Positions 33,701-46,600 of a stretch of DNA of 64,000 bases are shown here, one piece after another. A program made the translations under genes and the position numbers. The notes beneath the pieces are model-generated. The model ran no database searches and had not been told where the DNA came from. It saw nothing but the letters and a program-made list of their open reading frames with translations. This DNA comes from Bathymodiolus brooksi (taxonomy: Eukaryota > Mollusca > Bivalvia > Mytilida > Modiolidae), in assembly GCA_963680875.1 (NCBI GenBank), contig OY804579.1, positions 53,334,036 through 53,398,035 on the forward strand, written 5' to 3'. The first letter of the stretch is position 1; every line of letters begins with the position of its first letter.

Positions 33701-36578
33701 TACCAGGTTTTTTTAATGTGTCAATGCTAAGTCTAAACTGTTGTACATTTGTATATCATTATTACCAGGTTTTTTTAATGTGTCAATGCTAAGTCTAAAC
33801 TGTTGTACATTTGTATATCATTATTACCAGGTTTTTTTAATGTGTCAATGCTAAGTCTAAACTGTTGTACATTTGTATATCATTATTACCAGGTTTTTTT
33901 AATGTGTCAATGCTAAGTCTAAACTGTTGTACATTTGTATATCATTATTACCAGGTTTTTTAATGTGTCAATGCTAAGTCTAAACTGTTGTACATTTGTA
34001 TATCATTATTACCAGGTTTTTTTAATGTGTCAATGCTAAGTCTAAACTGTTGTACATTTGTATATCATTATTACCAGGTTTTTTTAATGTGTCAATGCTA
34101 AGTCTAAACTGTTGTACATTTGTATATCATTATTACCAGGTTTTTTTAATGTGTCAATGCTAAGTCTAAACTGTTGTACATTTGTATATCATTATTACCA
34201 GGTTTTTTTAATGTGTCAATGCTAAGTCTAAACTGTTGTACATTTGTATATCATTATTACCAGGTTTTTTAATGTGTCAATGCTAAGTCTAAACTGTTGT
34301 ACATTTGTATATCATTATTACCAGGTTTTTTTAATGTGTCAATGCTAAGTCTAAACTGTTGTACATTTGTATATCATTATTACCAGGTTTTTTTAATGTG
34401 TCAATGCTAAGTCTAAACTGTTGTACATTTGTATATCACTATTACCAGGTTTTTTTAATGTGTCAATGCTAAGTCTAAACTGTTGTACATTTGTATATCA
34501 TTATTACCAGGTTTTTTTAATGTGTCAATGCTAAGTCTAAACTGTTGTACATTTGTATATCATTATTACCAGGTTTTTTTAATGTGTCAATGCTAAGTCT
34601 AAACTGTTGTACATTTGTATATCATTATTACCAGGTTTTTTAATGTGTCAATGCTAAGTCTAAACTGTTGTACATTTGTATATCATTATTACCAGGTTTT
34701 TTAATGTGTCAATGCTAAGTCTAAACTGTTGTACATTTGTATATCATTATTACCAGTTTATTTTAATGTGTCAATGCTAAGTCTAAACTGTTGTACATTT
34801 GTATATCATTATTACCAGGTTTTTTTAATGTGTCAATGCTAAGTCTAAACTGTTGTACATTTGTATATCATTATTACCAGGTTTTTTTAATGTGTCAATG
34901 CTAAGTCTAAACTGTTGTACATTTGTATATCATTATTACCAGGTTTTTTTAATGTGTCAATGCTAAGTCTAAACTGTTGTACATTTGTATATCATTATTA
35001 CCAGGTTTTTTAATGTGTCAATGCTAAGTCTAAACTGTTGTACATTTGTATATCATTATTACCAGGTTTTTTAATGTGTCAATGCTAAGTCTAAACTGTT
35101 GTACATTTGTATATCATTATTACCAGGTTTTTTTAATGTGTCAATGCTAAGTCTAAACTGTTGTACATTTGTATATCATTATTACCAGGTTTTTTTAATG
35201 TGTCAATGCTAAGTCTAAACTGTTGTACATTTGTATATCATTATTACCAGGTTTTTTTAATGTGTCAATGCTAAGTCTAAACTGTTGTACATTTGTATAT
35301 CATTATTACCAGGTTTTTTTAATGTGTCAATGCTAAGTCTAAACTGTTGTACATTTGTATATCATTATTACCAGGTTTTTTAATGTGTCAATGCTAAGTC
35401 TAAACTGTTGTACATTTGTATATCATTATTACCAGGTTTTTTTAATGTGTCAATGCTAAGTCTAAACTGTTGTACATTTGTATATCATTATTACCAGGTT
35501 TTTTTAATGTGTCAATGCTAAGTCTAAACTGTTGTACATTTGTATATCATTATTACCAGGTTTTTTTAATGTGTCAATGCTAAGTCTAAACTGTTGTACA
35601 TTTGTATATCATTATTACCAGGTTTTTTAATGTGTCAATGCTAAGTCTAAACTGTTGTACATTTGTATATCATTATTACCAGGTTTTTTTGATGTGTCAA
35701 TGCTAAGTCTAAACTGTTGTACATTTGTATATCATTATTACCAGGTTTTTTTAATGTGTCAATGCTAAGTCTAAACTGTTGTACATTTGTATATCATTAT
35801 TACCAGGTTTTTTAATGTGTCAATGCTAAGTCTAAACTGTTGTACATTTGTATATCATTATTACCAGGTTTTTTTAATGTGTCAATGCTAAGTCTAAACT
35901 GTTGTACATTTGTATATCATTATTACCAGGTTTTTTAATGTGTCAATGCTAAGTCTAAACTGTTGTACATTTGTATTTCATTATTACCAGGTTTTTTTAA
36001 TGTGTCAATGCTAAGTCTAAACTGTTGTACATTTGTATATCATTATTACCAGGTTTTTTTAATGTGTCAATGCTAAGTCTAAACTGTTGTACATTTGTAT
36101 ATCATTATTACCAGGTTTTTTTAATGTGTCAATGCTAAGTCTAAACTGTTGTACATTTGTATATCATTATTACCAGGGTTTTTTAATGTGTCAATGCTAA
36201 GTCTAAACTGTTGTACATTTGTATATCATTATTACCAGGTTTTTTTAATGTGTCAATGCTAAGTCTAAACTGTTGTACATTTGTATATCATTATTACCAG
36301 GTTTTTTTAATGTGTCAATGCTAAGTCTAAACTGTTGTACATTTGTATATCATTATTACCAGGTTTTTTTAATGTGTCAATGCTAAGTCTAAACTGTTGT
36401 ACATTTGTATATCATTATTACCAGGTTTTTTTAATGTGTCAATGCTAAGTCTAAACTGTTGTACATTTGTATATCATTATTACCAGGGTTTTTTAATGTG
36501 TCAATGCTAAGTTTAAACTGTTGTACATTTGTATATCATTATTACCAGTTTTTTTTAATGTGTCAATGCTAAGTCTAA
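30710..36578 (+). repeat. 60/61-bp satellite, about 97 copies
   Basis: Unit AATGTGTCAATGCTAAGTCT, AAACTGTTGTACATTTGTAT, ATCATTATTACCAGG and a run of six or seven Ts. T-run length and rare variants (CAGTTTATTTT; ATCACTATT) recur at regular offsets, giving higher-order periods of 1,173 and 1,420 bp. No open frame. The T-run beside TTACCAG looks like a splice acceptor in shape but is followed by no coding. Confidence 0.95.
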
Positions 36579-36654
36579 TTAAAATTTACATATTCATCAA
36601 TATACATTTATGACCTTCATAAAAAGTTTATATCCATAGTTATCAAATTGAGAA

Positions 36655-36965
36655 TCTGTTATTTCTAAATAAACGTTGGAGAATACCGAAGGGGCAATCA
36701 AAATGGACAATCCAGAGAAACTGGCAATACAGGGCATACAACTTGTCAAGACGAAGAAAAACAAAGCAAAAACACAACACAATAGGCTAGAACACCACTA
36801 TACACAAGCAGACGCAAATGACATAAATAAGACATGAGCCCTCCCACAAACAACTTGAGGCAAAGACGAACAGAACATTGTTTTTATGCGGAAATCACAA
36901 CAAGGAACTCAGAACGTAAAGACACATAATAGGACAACACAAAAAAGATTCCATGATATACATTT
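36655..36965 (-). mobile_element. Penelope-like element 3' tail
   Basis: Reads (minus) as GTGTCTTTACGTT...GAGGGCTCATGTCTTATT...CTCTGGATTGTCCATTTTGA...ATTCTCCAACGTTTATTT, collinear with the plus copy at 58060-58660. Non-coding. Confidence 0.6.
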
Positions 36966-37555
36966 TGTACTTTGGCTTGTTGTTTCTCTGTAGTTTAGTG
37001 CAGTATAATAATATCATTAACTCTTCATGAAGGACGTAATAATATTATGATGCTGCATTAAAACCACAGAGATGCAACAAAGCAAGCAAAGTTAAAGGAT
37101 AGAAATGTTTTTGTTTATTGAATATACTGTGCAAATAATCTATAATTCATTTTCAGTTAACATTTTAATACAATAAGCAACAAATTAACAAATCCCATTT
37201 AGATTGTCTCAGTGATTAAGTTTTATTGACATGGACATAGAATTTCACCACACATCCAGATGTTAACACATGAGGTATCGGGTAGCGGCAGTTGATAAGG
37301 CTTACAAGAGTCTCAATTTGAATGAATAGAACCCATTTTAGCAAATGTACTTTATTTAAATGTCATATATATATACTTTTTTCATGATGCTTAATAAGTT
37401 AATGCCAATAATAAAAGAGCTCCATTCTTTTTTTTGTGAGGTGACTGGATAATAAAAATTCTTCTTGTATTAACTAAATCCTGCAACTATTTCATGTAAC
37501 CATGGTAACTAAAGTATCAAAAATATGATTTTTTCATGTTTTTTTCCCCACAGGG

Positions 37556-37622
37556 ATGGCAGATGAAGAACAACAGGATGAGTTGTCAGCTCTCCATTCT
37601 ATTTTTGAAACAGACATGGCAG
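37556..37622 (+). CDS. GTPase fusion exon 1 (RWD start)
   Basis: An acceptor (TTTTTTTCCCCACAG at 37553) lies two bases before the ATG, so the 5' UTR is interrupted by an intron. It encodes [20 protein letters not shown] and two more residues, the usual RWD opening. Donor GGCAG|GTTTGA, phase 1. Confidence 0.75.
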
Positions 37623-40600
37623 GTTTGATATTTTTAGGAGCACCTTTTTTCAATCACATTTTTATGGGGGTACCTGGTAATTCATGTTATCGATGATTTG
37701 TATATTTTCCTATACACACAATAATGTTGATTGTCAAGCAACTAGAGTGATATTGTCACAATAGCACTGTTTTCTAATGTGACATTATAATGAAGTCATT
37801 GATAAACATACTATCATTTATATGTTTTGCTTGAAATGGAGGAAACCAGAGAAAACCACCTACCTGCCGCAAGTCATTGACCTATTAGAAGAAAGTTCAA
37901 CAACATTGATGGTCAAGAATTCAACCAATATTAACAAAACAAACAATCTTAAAAGTAGTTGTTTATTATATATATATATATATATATATATCCTTTTTCT
38001 TTTTGGCAATATACTTAACTACCAACCTTAACAACACGAACCACCCTTCTGGTAAACTTCAAACATTCAAACACAGAAATGATGAAATAAGCAGATGGAA
38101 ATCAATGCTCTGGCTTAGGACAGGTACAAAAATGTGACAGGGCTAAGCAAGTTCAATAGGATCCAAATCCCTCCCATTTTTTTATTTTTAGATATCCACT
38201 GAGCCATAATCAGAAATAAATGAACAAGGAAAAACCTGCACAGATTGGCTTCTACTCAAAAAACCTGCACAGATTGGCTTCTACTCAAAAAACCTCAAAC
38301 ATCCACAAAAATTATAACAACATAAAAATAGTCGGTACAACAACAGGGTCTTAAGCATGTACATCATTTTTGATAAACAAAATAAACTGCTTTAAAAAAT
38401 AATTAAAAAAAATTTAATTAAACTTCAAAATATTTGAATTCTGACTTTGGTAAATATTCTGTGAGACGCTTAGACTAATATTTTTTGGAAAGTACCTGGC
38501 TACTGTACGTTTCAGGAACCAGAAGAATAATATCTGTTACGTGGACTGTTTATTACTGTCCAGTCATAAGCATCCCAATTAAGATCATCAAAACTACTGT
38601 CTCTGTATTTCAGCATTATTAAATCCAGCCAAATCTGTATACAGATGTTATCTTTTTCAGTTGTGACCTGCTACATCTGACACATTTATAACTTGTTAAA
38701 AGACTTTACAGTAGAAATAGAAGAAAAGTTTGAAGATATCAAAATAATCATAAGATGTAAATCAAAGAAGGATAGACAATACAATGGCTAAGATGAATGG
38801 ACAGAAAGAAAACACTCGTCTACAAAACACTACACAGAATAGTAAAGATCGAGCAATACAAAATCCTTAAAAAAAAGGGGGGGGGGGTGAACTCTGGGGT
38901 TCCGGAAGGGTAGGCAGTTCCTGCTCCAATAGTGACACCCATTATGTTACTGTTAAACAACATGAACAGCATCTGATATGGAAACCAGGTTTCTGAACCC
39001 AAGCTAATAATTACAGACCACAAAATAAGTAGTAATTAACTCTATCTTTTCTGCTATGTACAACAGAACATTTAATCACTACAAGTTTTGAAAGATGACC
39101 AGAGAACATAATACTTAGAATCCAAATGCCCTGTTTCATGATTATATACCTGTATGTATTAGACATTTCTTTTGATTTTTTTTATGTTTTGTATTTTTTT
39201 TTTATAGAGATATCCAGTCATCCCCCATGTTTCATGATCAAATTGACTGACATTGACATCAATTTACCAGGTGAGTACCTAACTTTTATTTGACAAATTA
39301 TTGGGTTTTCTAATTAGGAACTTTTCATTTGTTTGTTAACCTAATTAACCTAATTTAAATTAGATCACTGCTTCCCATTTTCTAATATATGGCATATAAA
39401 AATTTATGCCATGATTTGTCAGGAAATGGAGTGCAACTAAAGATCTAATTTTTATAGTATTAGCAATGCCATGTTTTTATATAACCACAAAACAATTTTG
39501 CGGTCGTATTATGTTATGGTGCTGTCTGAAGACAGAATGATTTCCATGTGATAATTTAAGTTCTAGATAATGAACCCTTCTGAAAATTAAACTCAATGAA
39601 CCTTGGCACTGAATGAAGGTTGGTATTGATTTGGTGTATTGTAACCCCACTGTTTCCAAACGAGAGACCGTAAGGTGCAAAAATGGATATTTGTACACTA
39701 CATGGACAGTTTATTTTTCAATTGTTTTTTATGTTGTTCTTTTATTGATATTCCTTAGGAAAAATCTGTTTCAGAAAAATGCATAGTGTTATTATGTAAC
39801 TATCGTCCAGTCAATAGACCCGTAGACCCAAAACAAATTGCAACAGAAATTATAAATACGCCATCATTTTCACTTTAACCCATAGAGTAACCAATAAAAA
39901 ATCGCCATGAAAATTTTATGTATTAAAGACAGAAATTAAGATAAAAAATGAGTACTTTTTACTTCTATCGTTTTGTCACTACGGATCCTCCATAGCCGAA
40001 TCAGAGATTTTCCGGAAAATACAACTCAGACGGAAAGCAATGAAAATAGGAATTATTATCCATATCTAGGTAAGCGTAATAATAATATAATATATTTCTA
40101 TGAAGTTACTACAACAAGTATGTTCAATTTTACCAAAACACCCATGAAAAGTGAACAAACAGGTCAATATCTATGACATTCAAATTGAGCAGACGTAATT
40201 CCCATAATGCACCATTCTCAACCCAAAAAGAGCTTTGTAAAGCCTTTTTAAATTACTTTCTGCTAAATTTTGTGTAAAAATGTGTTATTATATATTAGAC
40301 AGAGATATTTATTCAAGTGTTTGATCGAATTAGCACTTAAATTTGCAGATTTCCATAATAGGTAGATGCGGACGAAAAATAAATCTATGGAACGCCAGTT
40401 TACCTTACCTCTGTATCTTTACCCCCTTCAAAGTAGAACCATACTGTGTCGTATGTTAAACGTGTGTTGGGTGACGGTGCGCTGTACAGTGCTGTGTGAG
40501 TGAAAATTACTTTTTAAAAAATCAGGCTTATTCACACGGGATATAAAAGTTTATCAAATCAAGTTAAAACAATCCACAACGATTGTTCCGACATTACGTA

Positions 40601-43600
40601 TAAAATATGCATGTTGCATGTATTGGAAAAAATTTAAGAAGACGCATCACTGCTTAAATCTAAAAGTCTCTGTTCGTATGGTTAAAATCTAAAATCTATT
40701 TGTTACGGTTTGGTGCGAGGTTTAAAAAGTAATTGTCACATCCTAAAATCTAAAACGAATCGTATCTACAGTTTAAGATCTAAAACGTCATCTTTCAAAG
40801 TCTAAAATCTAAAACAATTATCACAGTTTATTGTAATGGATTCTTGGGCAATCCCCGGACGGCTTTCCCCTCCCCCTTTTCGCAATGTTAGTTCCGTTTC
40901 TTCATTGTTGTCTGTATTTTGTCTCTATTACTCTCTAGAAGCTTCGTTCTCTTAATATGCAATTTGAACATTAATCTCCTTGATAGACCTTCGAGTCTGG
41001 CTACGCTGGCTGAGTTTTTCTTGGTAGGTTTCACCTTGATTGAATTGTCCATTAGCAGTTGTAGTTGGTCAACTTCGCTCAAGTCCGTAAAATTTTCATT
41101 ATTTTGGAACTCATTTTGCCATATAGCGTTGATCTCGGACAGTAAAGCTACTCTCTCCGACTAGTTTTTCACATTGGAGAATGAAGTGTAGTACATTCAC
41201 CTCAGCTGCTCCGCATAGCAGGCATGTTGGGTCTGTTTCATTTCTGTAGTACTTAATGCATTTTGTTTGTAGCATGTATGTCCCGGTGACGAGTCTTAAT
41301 TTTACTGGAATTCTACTGATGTCTAATGATGAGTAGCATCTGTGCTTCAAAATAGGATGTATTTTGCACTTGCTCAGGTTGTGGTTACTAAGATATTGCA
41401 GCCCTATGTAGAGTTGTGCTAGAGTTGTTAGCTGGGTACACCAGTGGTCATTCACTCTTGATTTCACCAACGAGATCCATCGTGATATTTTGATAGGATT
41501 GTCCAAATAGTTGTACGCCTCTTTCAGGTGGTATTTTCGTAGTATTTTGTTGACACATATAAACCAGCTGTTACTAGATTTCTCCTTCACGGTTAGTTGT
41601 CTTCTTGCAAGCTTTTTCTCAGTGTTTTTTTCGCCCTGATGACAGACGTTATTGAAGAATATGAGGGCTTTTATATGAATTTGTGCTTCTATTGGTAGAA
41701 TTCCAGTTAGTATATAAACGGCTGGGTCCGGACAGCTCATCGGTAATGACAGGATTTGTTTTAGTATCCTATTCTGGAAGAGTTCTAGTTGTTCAAGAGG
41801 TTTTGAGGACGGTAATAATAGCTCCATACCGTAAAGCAATACTGGTGTTATGTAGGTTTTGTAGATGTGTAGTAGGGACTCGGGATCTAGGCCGTTGTGT
41901 CCATGAAATCCACATCCGAATAGACTGTATGCACTACGTCTTGCTTTAGTTAAATTTTCATCAACATTGGTTTGGATATTGTGTTTCATCGTTGTTGTTC
42001 TGATGATACCTTACCTAAATGAGTAGCTTGCTCCACCTCGGGCATGGTGATATTCCCCATATTAAGTTTCTCGTTGGTTGTTTCGCACTGTTTGTTGTTT
42101 CCTCTAATGTGGATTGCTACACTTTTCTTTGGTTGTAATTCATATCCTTCGAGGTTCGCAAAGTCAAGAGCCATGTTGACCATGATCTGTGCATCACTGA
42201 GCTGAGTACTGAGTAGTGCGATGTCGTCTGCACATCCTGTGTTGTTAACGTTGATGTTTCCTATTTTCAGTCCTATACCTACATCTTGCAAACGGTCTAA
42301 TAGTGGGTTGATATATAGTTTATAGAGATCAGTGCTAAGGGTACCTCCTTGCCGGACTCCCATACCGACCGTAAAACAATCGGACGTGCTTCCTGCCCAT
42401 TTTATGCAGCTTTCCGCATTGTGGTGCAAGCTTTTAATAATAGTCCACGTTTTGTCCTGAATTCCCGCGTGGTACATACGCCGGAACAGATGTGAATGTA
42501 TAACTTTGTCGAATGCAGCTTTTGCATCGAGAAGTACAAGATGTCCATTTTGATTTTTGTCGGTTAATATTCTGTATGCTTCTTCGACAGGTAGAGCAGC
42601 ATTCATGGGGGACGATCCTTTCGTAAACCCTCTTTGCGTTTGATTTTGCATATTATGGATCAATGGTTGTATTCTATCTCTGATCACTGCTTCGACGATC
42701 ATACTAATTACAGGCAGAACTGTTATTCCTCGATAGTTGATGGCATCGTTTTTGCTTCCAACGTCAAACGCTGCACACTTTCATATTTTGCGAGTGTTTC
42801 ATCAAGTGAAACAATGGATCGGTGAGGCTGACAATATGGAAGCAAAAGATTGGGGATGGTCTATTGAACACAACATGTGCGTGCCAATCAGATCGAGTTT
42901 GCCACCCGCTCTAGATGAACTTCTAAAAACGATATATTGCAGATGTAAGACAAACTGCGATTCAAAATGCTGCAACTGTAGAAAGCATGGTCTGGAATGT
43001 TCTGTCGCTTGCACTGAATGCCGAGGGAATACATGTAGCAACATGTCTGCATGCGAAGATCAGGACTTTGATTCAGACGAATAGTTGATGCCTAATTTTG
43101 ATATTTGAAAGATACATGTATTACCAACTTAGGGAACGGCCATTTAACTTGAAAGGGGGGGAGGGGGTTATGGTTTTTTTCTAAAAAAATATTCTGATTC
43201 CCAATGTTGCTGAAAAAAATATTCTGATTTTGGTGGAGGAAAAAAAAAAAATCTGATTTAAAGTTTTTGTCATATAACCTAATGTTTAATTCTGGAAAAA
43301 AAATCGCGCTTTGCGAGACAAAAAAAATAAATATTCTAGCTCTTGTGTTGTCCTAAAAAAAAATTCTGAACGAAACAAAAAACCATAACCCCCCCCCCCC
43401 CCCCCCCTTCAAGTTAAATGGTCGGTCCCTTATGCGATATCAGAACTTTCATTGAATTTTTTTGGTGGGGATTTTTGGTGAATTTTCGTTCATCTATGTA
43501 TGTACATGTATGTATGTTTATGGTGTTTAGCCCCACTTTCAACAATATTTCAGTTATATAGTCACTGTCAATTTTATTGATGGAGGAAACCGGAGTACCC

Positions 43601-46600
43601 GGAGAAAACCACCGACCTGTCACAAGTCACTGACAAATTTTATCACATAATGTCGTTAATCTAGGGAAGGAAAATATGATGCTTCTATTTTTTTTCATTA
43701 AACAAACACCAACTGATTGTTAACATTTGACATTTAATTATATTTCAAAACATTCTTTATTAATCTGTACCGAAACAGTCATGATTTAATTTATTCTGCC
43801 ACGGAAAATATAATTTTTTTAAAATTTCAGTTTTCAGCATTTTTTTTTTTTAATGAAATTTTACCAAAAAAATAGCCACCTGGGGAGAAAATGGATAGAT
43901 TTTTTTATTTTGTTTGAAAGAATATTCAATAATAACAAGATATTTTTAGAGAAATTGGTAATATTCTGCAAAGTAGAGTGAAAATGTGAAATTTCCACTT
44001 TTCAGCGATTTTTCTTCAAAATCCCTTGTTTTTCCCCAAAAATTGCAAAAAGGCAACTTGGGATTTTCGGCGACTTTTAATATGTTAATGAGGACACTCC
44101 CAGCTTCAAGATGAGCCCAAGAAACCTTCTGTTGCAATTTGTTCTAGGTCACGCCTTTTCTGGCGTATATAGACTGGACTACTATTACTGTTTTGGACAT
44201 AAAAGGGACCCAAAAGATTTTTTTTTTTTTTTAACTTTTTTGTTTTACATCCAATTTTAATGCATTTTGTTTTGCAAAATGATCATTTTAATTAATTAAA
44301 TGTGGCCATATTTTGAAGGTGAAATAAATTTGATTTTTCTTCCAGTTTTGATGTGTTTTTTCCCTTGAATCTATAGGGCTGAGAGCTTCTGGTAGTATTT
44401 CCTTTATCTCTTACGGTTTTGGAGATGAACTCAACCACAATAAGCTAACAAAAATCCAATTCCAAAATTTGAACTTTCTTATTTTTCTTCCAATTTTAAT
44501 GCAGTTATATGCAATCAATTTTACACATATTTGGCCTAACATAACCTAAGTTTCTGTATTTTTCATTGTTTTGTTTGAAATTTAAGGCCCTGTGTCTCTT
44601 AGATTTACAATGCCTGCAGACTATCCATTGAGTAAGCCACCTGTGATAGAAATACCCATGAGGAATAAAGTATTATCTGACAAACATCTGTCAGATTTGT
44701 TACAACACTTACATACAGTAGCAGACGACAGTTTAGGCATGCCAGTCATATTTACTTTAATAGATGCTGCTCAACAATGGATAAATTCAAATGTTCAAGA
44801 AGTAGTAGACACTTCTGCTGATGAAGAGGCAAGTTGTAGAGTCTAAGACCAAGAGGCAAGGTATACAAGGGTAAAATACATGTGTTTGTGTTATGAGTGA
44901 GTGAGTGATTGTTGTGATTACCTAATGAGCAATTTTTAAGCTACCTGTATATCATGACAGGAATAAGTGTACATTCAATAAGATGATACTGATTATGAAA
45001 AGAAAGTTTAAACATAAATTCCACCAATATCAACAAACAAACAATCACCTCTCATCTCTAACAGCACTACAAATGATAAAAAACCTGTACAGATTCACTT
45101 CCACTCAAAAAGACCACATACTATGATGATGAATGATAACATAAACATGAACAGTGCAATAGCAGGGTCAATTAATACTTGTAGTTAACTGACTAGGAAG
45201 CTAGAATCTGTTGGTTAAAGACCATTACTCTTTAGACAAAAAAATCATAACTGATACTTCTAACAGATTTAATATCAATAAGTCATGAACATGTCTGCTT
45301 TGTATTTAGACCAACATACTTGGTTGGATTTTTATAATGCTAGCTCATTGAAACAACAGTCCATGTATAGGCATGTTGTTTTACTCGGACACATTATCAT
45401 GATTCTGAACCAACCAGCAGACCGAGGACCTATAACTAGGCCAATATGAAAAACATCACGTAATGATACCTTTATTAATTAACCAGTCCAATATCTCTCG
45501 GGACTTTTCCTTGCAATTGTCGAAACGTCTAGTGGATTCCGATCTAGCTGTTATTGGACTGACTGGAATCGGGCCAATACGGAAAATATCTGTATTGGAC
45601 TGGTTTTTGTCGTATTGGCCCAATGAAAGTTTTTGTATTGCATTGACAGATTTGATCATATAAAGGCTAATAAATAAAAGTTAATTAATAATACTATAGA
45701 ATTAACGTTAGAGAAAACCGGAGGGGCAATCAAGAATGGACAATACAGAGGCACTGGGCAACACAAGACACAGGACGAAGACAAACAAAACAAAAAACAC
45801 AACACAGAAAACTAAAAAGATGAGCAACACGGACCCCACACCAAAAACACAACACAGAAAACTAAAAAGATGAGCAACACAGACCCCACCAAAAACACCA
45901 CACAGAAAACTCAAAAGATGAGCAACACAGACACCACCAAAAACACAACACAGAAAACTAAAAAGATGAGCAACACGGACCCCACCAAAAACACAACACA
46001 GAAAACTAAAAAGATGAGCAACACGGACCCCACCAAAAACACAACACAGAAAACTAAAAAGATGAGCAACACGGACCCCACCAAAAACACAACACAGAAA
46101 ACTAAAAAGATGAGCAACACGGACCCCACCAAAAACACAACACAGAAAACTAAAAAGATGAGCAACACGGACCCCACCAAAAACACAACACAGAAAACTA
46201 AAAAGATGAGCAACACGGACCCCACCAAAAACACAACACAGAAAACTAAAAAGATGAGCAACACGGACCCCACCAAAAACACCACACAGAAAACTCAAAA
46301 GATGAGCAACACAGACACCACCAAAAACACAACACAGAAAACTAAAAAGATGAGCAACACGGACCCCACCAAAAACACAACACAGAAAACTAAAAAGATG
46401 AGCAACACGGACCCCACCAAAAACACAACACAGAAAACTAAAAAGATGAGCAACACGGACCCCACCAAAAACACAACACAGAAAACTAAAAAGATGAGCA
46501 ACACGGACCCCACCAAAAACACAACACAGAAAACTAAAAAGATGAGCAACACGGACCCCACCAAAAACACAACACAGAAAACTAAAAAGATGAGCAACAC

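Noticed and set aside
30710..36578. A CRISPR-like array
   Set aside because: Units are uninterrupted tandem repeats with no unique spacers, and the DNA is eukaryotic.
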